Under the pieces are notes generated by a model, which did no database searches, was not told where the DNA came from, and saw only the letters and a program-made list of their open reading frames with translations. A stretch of DNA of 64,000 bases from Kazachstania africana CBS 2517 (lineage: Eukaryota; Ascomycota; Saccharomycetes; Saccharomycetales; Saccharomycetaceae), in assembly GCF_000304475.1 (NCBI RefSeq), contig NC_018941.1, forward strand, positions 1,302,001 to 1,366,000, read 5' to 3'. Positions 9,220 to 18,377 of the stretch are shown here, piece by piece. The translations under genes were made by a program, and so were the position numbers. The first letter of the stretch is position 1; each line of letters starts with the position of its first letter.

Positions 9220-11904
9220 ATGATTTCGAGTTTTAATGGGAATACAACTACAGAAAATACTATGGTGGTTCCTACTAGTACCACCCCAGCCAATGCGAAG
9301 TCTACGACGATGAAGAAGAAGAACAACAAGAAAGTTGTTAAATCGGCTAGGGAAAACTTAACTGCTGCAAAACAGAAGGAAAAAGTTATCGAATTGTTGG
9401 AGATAGATGGTAAGAAAGTCAGTAAAACTTCAACGGGGAAAAGAAAGTTCCATAATAAATCAAAGACTGGCTGTCTAAATTGTAAAAGAAGGAGGGTCAA
9501 ATGTGATGAAACTAAGCCGTTTTGCATAAAATGTACAAATATGAAATTAGACTGTGTGTACGTAACACCACTACCAAATACAAATTCGGATGGTACCAAT
9601 AACAGCAACAATAGTACCAATTCTAATGCGACAGGACCCATTGTTAAATATGTCACTAGAAAAGAGGATGGGACTATCGAAACAACAGAGGCATCCACTG
9701 CAACTCCTGTAGTTTCAGATTCTTCAAATGGTACACCATCAACAAGAAAAGCTAAAAATACCACGAGAGTTAAATTAGAAAATGAATCACCTCAAAATTT
9801 AACTAATAATGATACATTTAATGACTTTCAGGCGCAATTTTTACGGAAAAATCCAGAAATGGCTACTGAGTCGGCACTTTTCACTGCAATGAGCAATAAT
9901 AACACTACAAACAATAGTTTTAGTAGTGGGTCGGATCCTATAGTACCATTGCTGGGTTCTGCATTCAATAACAATAATATCGCCAACACTATAAATAGCA
10001 GGACTAACACAAATTTGTTAACAAATTTTAATAACAATGGTGTTGCTTCATTACCATCAACAAATTTTCTAAACCAGTCACCAAATAATAATAATAATAT
10101 TAACAATAACATACTTTCAAATGAAAGAAACCAAAGCATAGATTTTTCAACAAGTCCCACATCCCTATATCTAACTCCAGTCTTGAATAACAACACTACC
10201 GTCCCATCTCCCAAAAAAGTCATATCTGGGCCGGATCACACACATCAGCAGTTACAATACCAATTGTACCAACAACTACAATTACAACAACATCAACAAT
10301 TACAACTTCAACAAAATGAAAATCTGCAATTGCAACAACAAGTATTACAACAGCAACAACAGCAACTGTTACAACAATTTTTAAATCAAAATCAAGGTCA
10401 AACTCAAAATAATAGTAGTCATTCAAACATAGCTGCACGACTTCAATCAATGAATGAACAAAGTATCATACCTTCGCAAATTAATATTAATCATAAGAGC
10501 TCATCGACCTTCAATAATGAAAATACTATATCTTTACAAGAAGATGCACTTTCACAATTGGATAAACTTGGCTTGAACTTAAAAATGTTAGGAAATTTAC
10601 CAACAGCAGGTATTGGAGGAATACAATATGATTTCAATGAATTGCTGGGAATGAAAGTGAACACCAAAACAGGCAATACCATAAATAATGAAGGAAACAA
10701 TGGTACAAGAGCTGCCAAAGCATCTTCTGCAAGAGAAATATTGACAGACATGCAACAACAGCATGAAAGAGCCACAAGAGAGAAACAAGAATATGCTAAA
10801 GGCAAAGACAATTTAAATCCAAATTTAAACGACATTGCAACAGCAATATCTACAAGTCAGTCATTACCATCAATCTATTCAATTAATAACGAAACGATAA
10901 ATTCAGAGACACCCACAAATAACGATCATGAAAATAGTGATAGTTCCATTAGCCAATTGTTGAAATTGTCAACTAAAGCCAATCTAAATTTGATCGATAT
11001 GAAACTGTTTCACCATTATTGTTCTGTTGTATGTAGTACAATCACATCCGCACAATTTTCAACGCCGGAAGTTTGGAGTAAAGACGTTCCAGAATTGGCA
11101 TTCATATATCCCTTTTTAATGCATTCTTTATTAGCTTTTAGTGCCACACATTTATCTAGAACTGAATCTGGCTTAGAACAATATGTTTCATCACACAGGC
11201 TGGATGCCTTAAAACTTTTAAGAGAAGCTGTAATGGAAATATCCGATGAAAATACAGACGCATTAGTTGCTAGTGCATTGATTTTGATTATGGACTCATT
11301 GGCTAATGCTTCCACATCAACAACCAATACAATGTCTCCTTCAGCATGGATTTTTCACGTGAAAGGTGCTGCCACTATCCTTACTGCAGTTTGGCCGCTC
11401 AATGAAAACTCAAGATTTTATGACTTGATTTCTGTGGACCTGAGTGACTTGGGAAATGTGATAACAAGTAACAACTCAAAGGACAGCACTGGTATGACAG
11501 AATTAGTTTGTTTTGATGAGAGTATATCTGATTTGTACCCCGTGGAGATAAATTCACCTTATCTAATCACGCTAGCGTATCTCGACAAATTGAATAAAGA
11601 GGTTAATGAATCTGACTTTATATTAAGAATATTTGCATTCCCAGCACTGCTGGACAAGACATTTTTAGCTCTGTTAATGACAGGAGACTTAAATGCAATG
11701 AGAATTATGAGATGCTATTATAAGTTACTAAGAGGATATACAATGAAAGTTAAGGACAACGTTTGGTTTTTGGAAGGGGTCTCACAAGTTCTCCCACAAG
11801 ACGTCGATGAATATAGTGGTGGTGGGGGTATGCATATGATGTTAGATTTCCTTGGAGGCGGATTGCCATCGATGACGACTACAAATCTATCAGATTTTAT
11901 ATAA
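9220..11904 (+). CDS. UPC2: sterol-regulatory zinc-cluster transcription factor (Upc2/Ecm22 type)
   Basis: 894 residues from the first in-frame ATG; S. cerevisiae Upc2 is 913. It activates ergosterol-synthesis and sterol-uptake genes when sterols are low; the C-terminal domain binds ergosterol and masks nuclear import. Visible are a Zn2Cys6 cluster with cysteines at about 85, 88, 95, 102, 105 and 112, followed by a long Asn/Thr/Ser-rich linker with a Gln-rich stretch (about residues 345-405). The C-terminal ligand-binding domain ends in the glycine-rich segment GGGGMHMMLDFLGGG, which matches the region where S. cerevisiae upc2 gain-of-function changes map. The frame extends 126 bases further upstream but with no ATG. 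Upc2 and Ecm22 are duplicates, so this gene is orthologous to both. Confidence 0.95.
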   Translation: MISSFNGNTTTENTMVVPTSTTPANAKSTTMKKKNNKKVVKSARENLTAAKQKEKVIELLEIDGKKVSKTSTGKRKFHNKSKTGCLNCKRRRVKCDETKPFCIKCTNMKLDCVYVTPLPNTNSDGTNNSNNSTNSNATGPIVKYVTRKEDGTIETTEASTATPVVSDSSNGTPSTRKAKNTTRVKLENESPQNLTNNDTFNDFQAQFLRKNPEMATESALFTAMSNNNTTNNSFSSGSDPIVPLLGSAFNNNNIANTINSRTNTNLLTNFNNNGVASLPSTNFLNQSPNNNNNINNNILSNERNQSIDFSTSPTSLYLTPVLNNNTTVPSPKKVISGPDHTHQQLQYQLYQQLQLQQHQQLQLQQNENLQLQQQVLQQQQQQLLQQFLNQNQGQTQNNSSHSNIAARLQSMNEQSIIPSQININHKSSSTFNNENTISLQEDALSQLDKLGLNLKMLGNLPTAGIGGIQYDFNELLGMKVNTKTGNTINNEGNNGTRAAKASSAREILTDMQQQHERATREKQEYAKGKDNLNPNLNDIATAISTSQSLPSIYSINNETINSETPTNNDHENSDSSISQLLKLSTKANLNLIDMKLFHHYCSVVCSTITSAQFSTPEVWSKDVPELAFIYPFLMHSLLAFSATHLSRTESGLEQYVSSHRLDALKLLREAVMEISDENTDALVASALILIMDSLANASTSTTNTMSPSAWIFHVKGAATILTAVWPLNENSRFYDLISVDLSDLGNVITSNNSKDSTGMTELVCFDESISDLYPVEINSPYLITLAYLDKLNKEVNESDFILRIFAFPALLDKTFLALLMTGDLNAMRIMRCYYKLLRGYTMKVKDNVWFLEGVSQVLPQDVDEYSGGGGMHMMLDFLGGGLPSMTTTNLSDFI

Positions 11905-11929
11905 CGAATTAATTTTTTTAAGATGTAAC

Positions 11930-11942
11930 GAATTTTCTAGAA
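11930..11942 (+). promoter_or_regulatory. perfect three-unit heat-shock element before AHA1
   Basis: GAA-TT-TTC-TA-GAA, three alternating nGAAn units at the exact 5-bp phase required for Hsf1. It lies 108 bp upstream of the ATG at 12050 and 180 bp upstream of the preferred AHA1 start, just past the UPC2 stop. AHA1 is a known Hsf1 target in yeast, so site and gene agree. Confidence 0.75.
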
Positions 11943-12121
11943 ATATTTTTTCTCTCTCTCTGTCTCTTGGTAAACGGCATTTCAAGCGAAAAATGAAAGG
12001 CTAGCTTGGCTATTGCACTTGCGTTAATATTTAAAGTGAAAATTGTTTAATGAGGGATATTTTTACTATAGTCCTATCGATTTTAATATTAGCATTATCG
12101 TTAAAATACAACAAACAAAAC

Positions 12122-13195
12122 ATGGTCGTTAATAACCCAAATAATTGGCACTGGGTAGATAAGAACTGTATTGGCTGGGCCAGAAACTACTTCAATGAAC
12201 ATTTAGTTGGTTTGAGTACAGGCAGCCAAGATAATGACAAAGAATATTGTGAAATTACAGCTGTTTCCTCTGTAGAAGGTGATTGTGAAGTGAACCAACG
12301 TAAGGGAAAGGTAATTTCTCTATTTGATTTACAGATTGTCCTAATGATCAAGGGTTTTGTTGATAATGACAATGAATTTGAAGGCAGTATCAGTATACCC
12401 GAGGTTGCATTTGATTCTTCTAGGGATGATTATCAATTTGAAATATCAGTATACAAGGAGACTAGTAAATTAAACGAGATTAAGCCTGTCATTAGAGCCA
12501 ACTTGCTTCCACAATTGAGACAAATGTTTCAGAACTTTGGCCAAGATTTGTTAATCACGCATGGGAATGACATTCAAGTGCCAGAAGAACAAGTGAAATC
12601 CCAATTTACAAAGGCCAATCAGCAGGAAAGTTTTGCAAAAGTGGAAAAGTCTCCAAGTGCAGGAGCTGTGGCCACGAGTAGTAGTCCAAGTGTAACCGGC
12701 AGTGCTATATCCAGCAGTGCTGATAACAAAGCAAAAAAATTCACTTCTCGAAGTATCAGTAACACTAGTACTATTCATTTGGAACCTTCATTTAACGTAC
12801 CAGCATTTGAGCTTTTCAATACCTTCATCGATAAAGAACGTATACTCATTTGGAGTAAATCAGCAATCAGAGAACATAATGATGAATCAAATGGTTCTCA
12901 ATATCTAATGGTGGGGGACAAGTTTGATTTATTTGATGGCAATATCTCGAATGAATTGCTTGAATCGAAACTAGGTGAAAAACTGGTGATGAAATGGAGA
13001 TTGAAAGATTGGAATACTAACCAGTGGTCTACTATTAAGATGGAATTCCATGAATCAAATGAATTCAATGAAACTAAATTACAGATCACATGGAGCGGCA
13101 TTCCAGTAGGTGAAGAAGATAGAGTTCGTTCCAACTTCGAAAACTACTATGTAAGACCAATGAAACTCATTTTTGGTTTTGGTGTTGTCCTATAG
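12122..13195 (+). CDS. AHA1: Hsp90 co-chaperone Aha1 (ATPase activator)
   Basis: 357 residues; S. cerevisiae Aha1 is 350. It binds Hsp90 and stimulates its ATPase in the cytosol. The N-terminal domain begins with the family signature NNPNNWHWVDKNC and contains RKGKVISLFDL (Aha1_N). After a Ser-rich linker (about 170-215) comes an AHSA1/START-like domain ending VRPMKLIFGFGVVL. I chose the ATG at 12122 because MVVNNPNNWHW is the conserved N-terminus. An upstream in-frame ATG at 12050 would add 24 mostly hydrophobic residues. A TATA-like TAATATTTAAAG at about 12026 suggests that transcripts may start downstream of it. A heat-shock element precedes the gene. Confidence 0.96.
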   Translation: MVVNNPNNWHWVDKNCIGWARNYFNEHLVGLSTGSQDNDKEYCEITAVSSVEGDCEVNQRKGKVISLFDLQIVLMIKGFVDNDNEFEGSISIPEVAFDSSRDDYQFEISVYKETSKLNEIKPVIRANLLPQLRQMFQNFGQDLLITHGNDIQVPEEQVKSQFTKANQQESFAKVEKSPSAGAVATSSSPSVTGSAISSSADNKAKKFTSRSISNTSTIHLEPSFNVPAFELFNTFIDKERILIWSKSAIREHNDESNGSQYLMVGDKFDLFDGNISNELLESKLGEKLVMKWRLKDWNTNQWSTIKMEFHESNEFNETKLQITWSGIPVGEEDRVRSNFENYYVRPMKLIFGFGVVL

Positions 13196-13899
13196 ATACG
13201 TTATATATCATATTTATCAAAGAGTTTTAACAAACCACAAAATATTAAACACCTTGGTATGCAGACGTCAAGTTTTGAACTCGAGGATATAAGAACCAAC
13301 TGTAGTACAGATGTGGCTTTCTTTGAACAGCTTTACCGAAAATGCCACACACGTGTGGCATTTGGAGGAAAATTACTTGCCACATCAGCGACAACAAAAA
13401 AAATTGTAACCCGGCTGGAGGTTTCGCAATTGCGGAAACAAGCACGGCTGTGCGCACGCCATCCAGAGAAATAGCCGTAGAAATGTTGGCACATTTGGGT
13501 TCAGCGGCTAATTTGTAATGTTCAGAAATTCTCATTTGGTGGCGAGAAAAAGAGTTATAAATTTATATATAAATATAAAGTTATTCGTGATAATGAAAGA
13601 TCAGAGTTTGATTTTTGAACAGTACTTATTTCCTTTGTTTGACAGATGTATTGACATATACATTTTTTTTCTATATATATCTTTTAACCCTGGTGACTTC
13701 TCTCATTACTAGCTTTACACCAAAATCTACATTTTCTTTTTCAAAGCAACAATAACTACTGTTCACGTTTCTATTTTGCATACTACAAAATTAACTGCTT
13801 GTATTTTCAGCACTAGGTGTCGTTATATTTCAATTAACGAAAGAAAAAAGATAATTTACATCATCTCTTTCTCCTCTCTCACTATTGCTACCAATTATC
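13196..13899. other. AHA1-ADR1 intergenic region
   Basis: About 700 bases with no recognisable gene; the small frames are unconvincing. A palindromic CACACGTGTG lies near 13349, an E-box-like core. The rest is AT-rich ADR1 5' flank. Confidence 0.45.
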
Positions 13900-15783
13900 A
13901 TGACAAATTCAAGAAAACTTGATTCACAACAAAAGTACACAACTTCGAGTAACAATATGAATTCAAAGGTTAACAAGAATCTGGATACTATACCCGATAA
14001 TTTGAAATTGAATGGATTGACTCCTAGTGGCAATAAAAGAACTTTCCTATGTTTTGTGTGCCAAAAAGCCTTTGCAAGACAGGAGCACCTGGATAGACAT
14101 CTTAGATCACACACAAACGAAAAACCATTTAAGTGTGCGGTTTGCGATAAAGATTTTACTAGAAGAGACCTTTTGATAAGACATTCTAATAAATTACACA
14201 GCGATACTGCAATAGTCCAGAGAAAATCTTGTAATGCTAGGAAAAAGCTATACAGAAGAGCATCGTTTAGTGCACAATCCGGCGATAGTTATGCCTGTAA
14301 GAAGAAAAGCAGCTCAAAAGATAATGAGATTAAACTTACTTTTACACCACCATGTTTGCAATCCGTACATTCAAGCAATGTACAAACCTACACAGAGTTT
14401 GACACTGACTATTTTGATTCAAAGCATCTGGACGACCAATTTTTAATGGAAATAGACGCCTCAAATACTAAACATGATTCCCAAATACCCATTGAATTCA
14501 CTTTAAATGATCAATTTTTTTCACAAGACCTCGGTATCGACGATTTTGAACTACCTTTCATAAGATCCTCTGATACAAATTTTATGGATAATACTACTTA
14601 TTCTGACGCCCCAATGACGAGATATTCTTCTACTTTAACTGAATCAGTAAATATTGAATTTGATAAATTTACAGGAGTAAATTTCGAGACCTTCTCACCT
14701 AATGAAATTTCAAGTAATCAACTAGGCAATAATAATTATAATAATACCAATAATAATTTTGGCAGCGGTAATGACGAAGATACTCCTATCAATCAATTTG
14801 ATAACCTTTCACCAATGGAAGATGTCAATATTGAGAACGAATACCTACAATGTCTAGATTCAAATTTTTTTGGTCCAAAATCTCAAACTTTCTCAGAATT
14901 ATTCTTTCGACAGAACACCATTAGGTCACCTACTGTTAAAATTACAGACCAAAGTGATAGGTGTATTTTTAATGAGAAAATTATAAAATATTGTCAAATC
15001 ATTATCGATAAGATCAGCAGTCGAAGCACTGATAAGTTGATTCTGCCATCAAGTGAAGAACTTAATGGATATTTAAAGCTTTTTAATCAGAAGTTCTTAG
15101 AAATTTTCAAATTTATTCCCACAAATTTTATAAAGTTCGATTTCAAAAGTTACTTGGATTATATTTTTGAAGATGAAACTTCAGATCATGTTGATATGAT
15201 CGATGAAAACAATTTTTTAGAAATCACAAAAATCTGTTGCTTACCATTATTAATGGCTACATTTGGTTCTCTCATCAAATTAAAAGATGATAAAAGGAAC
15301 CTATTGATGTTGTACGAAATTAGCCAGCACTCCTTACTATTATATCTCGAAAACAAGAAAAGAATCGTAAAAGAAACTAAACAGCATAACAGTGAGCATT
15401 GCAACGATACTTGGTTAATCCAATCATTAATTTTAAATATTTCATTCCCTCATTTTGCCAATGAATTAGACAAATTTGATTCCAATTTGCTGATAAGACA
15501 GGTCTCCGCATTATCGAAAATGTTCAAGAACAGTGTTATAAAACAAATAATCAATTTAAACCTAGACAAAAAGGAAAAGTTTTTAGAGAAATCAACAGAA
15601 TTAGAGAAGATATTATTACTGTCGAAAATAAAATGCGTTGAATTCTTAAATCTTTTCTGTAAGTTATTAAATGATCATTACGGTATTACAAGCGAACAGT
15701 TTTTATGTGATCAGGATTTACCATCACTACCAGAACTGATCTCAAAATTCGAGTCACATTGGAATGAACGTCAATCATTATAA
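13900..15783 (+). CDS. ADR1: C2H2 zinc-finger activator Adr1, C-terminally truncated
   Basis: 627 residues from the ATG at 13900; S. cerevisiae Adr1 is 1323. It is the ortholog of the glucose-repressed activator of ADH2, peroxisomal and non-fermentable-carbon genes. Two C2H2 fingers (about 51-71 and 79-100) contain the Adr1 contact-helix region ARQEHLDRH and FTRRDLLIRH. A basic region then carries RRASFSAQS (Ser about 122), the counterpart of the Ser230 PKA/Snf1-regulated site. The Asn-rich and acidic middle is poorly conserved. The segment from about residue 360 on matches the fungal-type regulatory domain (CLPLLMATFGS) and then stops where S. cerevisiae has some 500 further residues. IDH2 ends only 168 bp away, so the missing part is not nearby. 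Position after AHA1 supports orthology. Confidence 0.88.
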   Translation: MTNSRKLDSQQKYTTSSNNMNSKVNKNLDTIPDNLKLNGLTPSGNKRTFLCFVCQKAFARQEHLDRHLRSHTNEKPFKCAVCDKDFTRRDLLIRHSNKLHSDTAIVQRKSCNARKKLYRRASFSAQSGDSYACKKKSSSKDNEIKLTFTPPCLQSVHSSNVQTYTEFDTDYFDSKHLDDQFLMEIDASNTKHDSQIPIEFTLNDQFFSQDLGIDDFELPFIRSSDTNFMDNTTYSDAPMTRYSSTLTESVNIEFDKFTGVNFETFSPNEISSNQLGNNNYNNTNNNFGSGNDEDTPINQFDNLSPMEDVNIENEYLQCLDSNFFGPKSQTFSELFFRQNTIRSPTVKITDQSDRCIFNEKIIKYCQIIIDKISSRSTDKLILPSSEELNGYLKLFNQKFLEIFKFIPTNFIKFDFKSYLDYIFEDETSDHVDMIDENNFLEITKICCLPLLMATFGSLIKLKDDKRNLLMLYEISQHSLLLYLENKKRIVKETKQHNSEHCNDTWLIQSLILNISFPHFANELDKFDSNLLIRQVSALSKMFKNSVIKQIINLNLDKKEKFLEKSTELEKILLLSKIKCVEFLNLFCKLLNDHYGITSEQFLCDQDLPSLPELISKFESHWNERQSL

Positions 15784-15951
15784 ATATTCCTCTTATATAA
15801 AAGTAGCAGGTCCTTTATATATTCATATTTCACAACAATTTTATTTCCTCTCAAATTTTTCACTATTCTCCTTTTATAATGACGTGAAATGTTAGAAAGC
15901 AGATTTAAGAAAAAATAAAATATGAAAAAAGCGAACTAGATGTCAGATGAA

Positions 15952-17088
15952 TTATAGATTGTCGATAACAGCTTCTGTAAACGACGTTGTTGTTGCTGTA
16001 CCACCTAAATCACCCGTTCTATTTTTACTACTTGCTGCTATTGTCTTGAGTACAGCATTTTCAATCTTATCTCCATATTCATTCAAGCCCATATGATGTA
16101 ACATCATGACTGACGATAGCAGTAGTGCGGTTGGATTGGCTTTATTCTGGCCTGCAATATCTGGGGCTGATCCATGTACCGCTTCAAAAATAGAGATCTT
16201 GTCACCGATGTTGGCAGAAGGTGTCAAACCAAGTGAACCTGCACTCAGTCCCGAATTCAAATCCGATAAAATGTCACCATAAAGATTTGGACATACAAAT
16301 ACAGCATCGCTGTACTTAGATGGGTTCATAACGACGTTTAACACGGTATTGTCGATTAATTCAGTATCCAATTCTATATTCTGGAAATTTTTTTCTTTTT
16401 GTAATTCTTTAGCTACGTTGACGAAAAGACCATCAGATAATCTTTGAATTGTGGATTTATGAACCACAATTACTTTTGGTCTTCCAATTGCCTTTGCATA
16501 TTCGAAAGCATATCTAATAACTCTTTCTGATGCGTCCCTTGTAATTAACTTGATGGATTGTACAACTCCTGGTGTGACAACATGCTCAATACCCGAATAT
16601 TCACCTTCAGTGTTCTCCCTAATTAACACCAAGTCAACGTTATCGTACGTAGTCTTAAATCCTCTGACAGACTTTGCAGGACGAACGTTAGCGAAAAGGT
16701 TGAAAGTCTTTCTTAAGGTCAAGTTTAAGGATCTATGACCTTTACCAATTGGTGTGGCTAATGGACCTTTCAACCCTACCAAATTTTTATTAATTGATTT
16801 GACAGCTTCATCTGGAATTGTTGTTAATCCATCTACCAATATTGGTGAAACATCACATGTTTCCCATGTAATTGGGACACTAGCAGCTTGGAAAATATCC
16901 TTGACAGATCTCGAGATTTCCGGACCAATTCCGTCGCCTTCAATAAATGATACGGTATATTTGCCAGTAGCATGATCAGGCTTACCAGTGAATCTACCAA
17001 TTGAGGGCTGTCTAGGAGCCTGCATTGACAAAAATCTTTTCGTTGGGATCGTATATCTCGCCCTCCCTAACATCGCTTGTCTCAACAT
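15952..17088 (-). CDS. IDH2: NAD-isocitrate dehydrogenase catalytic subunit 2, mitochondrial
   Basis: 378 residues; S. cerevisiae Idh2 is 369. With Idh1 it forms the mitochondrial matrix octamer that oxidises isocitrate to 2-oxoglutarate with NAD+ in the TCA cycle. A basic, Ser/Arg-rich presequence (about 1-30) precedes [10 protein letters not shown]. Active-site elements of the catalytic subunit are present: [44 protein letters not shown] and [13 protein letters not shown]. Closer agreement with Idh2 than with Idh1 is clear in the N-terminal [11 protein letters not shown] stretch. The neighbours BAG7, EF2 and VPS17 reproduce the YOR132-YOR136 block. This block is fused tail to tail with ADR1 at a rearrangement breakpoint. 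Confidence 0.96.
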   Translation of the reverse strand: MLRQAMLGRARYTIPTKRFLSMQAPRQPSIGRFTGKPDHATGKYTVSFIEGDGIGPEISRSVKDIFQAASVPITWETCDVSPILVDGLTTIPDEAVKSINKNLVGLKGPLATPIGKGHRSLNLTLRKTFNLFANVRPAKSVRGFKTTYDNVDLVLIRENTEGEYSGIEHVVTPGVVQSIKLITRDASERVIRYAFEYAKAIGRPKVIVVHKSTIQRLSDGLFVNVAKELQKEKNFQNIELDTELIDNTVLNVVMNPSKYSDAVFVCPNLYGDILSDLNSGLSAGSLGLTPSANIGDKISIFEAVHGSAPDIAGQNKANPTALLLSSVMMLHHMGLNEYGDKIENAVLKTIAASSKNRTGDLGGTATTTSFTEAVIDNL

Positions 17089-17255
17089 TCTGTTCCTCTA
17101 TGAATTGTGCTAGTAAATATTTTATTTATTCAGTTGCTCGACAAAATGACAATATTCCTTCAACCTCGTATACGATATACTTATCGAGATAATTCAACCT
17201 ATATATACTGCTGAGTATGATCATCAATCTAAACCTTTCTCCATCACACGTTCTA

Positions 17256-17260
17256 ATTGG
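17256..17260 (-). promoter_or_regulatory. CCAAT box upstream of IDH2 (candidate Hap2/3/4/5 site)
   Basis: ATTGG on the plus strand reads CCAAT towards IDH2, about 170 bp before its ATG. Hap2/3/4/5 control of TCA-cycle genes is known in yeast, but a single five-base match is weak. Confidence 0.3.
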
Positions 17261-17447
17261 CCGTGATATCGGTTGAGCCGAAAGGGCGGATTCGCACGCT
17301 CTTTCTTGGTATTTCAGACCGGGTAAATCAAATAGGCCAAGCCCTAATTAACTAGGCCTGGCAGTGTTAGGGTTCGCAGATCGCCAGTTGGTAGTCTTCA
17401 AGATGATATACTAATATAACTAAAATTTGATGGGTATTTATCTAGTA

Positions 17448-18377
17448 TTACATATTACATATTAGGTTGTCAAAATGGTTGATAAGGAACTCTAGTACAT
17501 ATCTTGCAACAATATTTTCAGATTCAAAATTGACGTCCTTTGAAATTGTAATGACAGATGGTTGAAAGATAATTGACAAGTTTTTAGAGTTCATTGAATT
17601 CACGTTATCATTTTTCGAAACAAGTCTTAAAATATCCAATAGATAGAGTAGAAGTGTTCGATTTTCTGTCGGTAGTAAATTTATCAGTCTCAAATATTCG
17701 TAAACCATGGTATTGATCGTTTCTTTTGATTCCACACTGTCAGTGTATTCTTTATTAGCTTTTAACGTCTCTGAAAGGTGAGTATTATTCAGTAGAGGGA
17801 TCTTGAACATTTCATAATAAGTGTACGGTATTACCGGTTCATTTAAATTATTCAAATAATATTTGAATATAGTTGCTAAATCATGTATTTTGAATTTGAA
17901 TTCGTTCTTGGGATTATAACAGTCAAAATTTGAACCAAAATGTGGTTTTCTACTAAATATACTTTCCTTCAAATAATCTACTCTTTTTTTACTACCAGAT
18001 AATCTGAATATACCTCTAACTTTCAATCCTGTCTCTTTAATTATTACACCGGTTTTAGCGACCAAGAGCGGTACCTTTCCAAAAACGTTTCCATCTGCCA
18101 ACAGTATATCAATATTTGCAGCTCTCAAAGACTCAGATAGCGTAACATGGAATATCTTACTACCATTTGCTTCATGACTATTCATTAGTTTAAAATTCTT
18201 GACCAAATTCCAACTTATAGCCTTCTTAATAAACTCATCCTTATTATTTTCATTTGCATCAATAGATGACATGGAAGCAATTTCAGTTATATTGGTTTTC
18301 CCTGAGTTACTAACCATATCAAACATATCCAATGACTCATCGGAACGTGCCTTAGCAGGTTTTATTACAGTGGGCAT
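17448..18377 (-). CDS. BAG7: RhoGAP protein of the Bag7/Sac7 family
   Basis: 309 residues from the first ATG; S. cerevisiae Bag7 is about 409 and Sac7 about 654. Proteins of this family stimulate GTP hydrolysis by Rho1 in cell-wall and actin signalling. The RhoGAP domain covers about residues 85-305, with the arginine finger in GIFRLSGS (R125) and the NEPVIPY motif. The protein ends almost immediately after the domain, so the C-terminal tail of the family is missing. Position between IDH2 and EF2 equals YOR134W in S. cerevisiae, which favours BAG7 over its duplicate SAC7, although a single ancestral gene would serve both names. Confidence 0.85.
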   Translation of the reverse strand: MPTVIKPAKARSDESLDMFDMVSNSGKTNITEIASMSSIDANENNKDEFIKKAISWNLVKNFKLMNSHEANGSKIFHVTLSESLRAANIDILLADGNVFGKVPLLVAKTGVIIKETGLKVRGIFRLSGSKKRVDYLKESIFSRKPHFGSNFDCYNPKNEFKFKIHDLATIFKYYLNNLNEPVIPYTYYEMFKIPLLNNTHLSETLKANKEYTDSVESKETINTMVYEYLRLINLLPTENRTLLLYLLDILRLVSKNDNVNSMNSKNLSIIFQPSVITISKDVNFESENIVARYVLEFLINHFDNLICNM

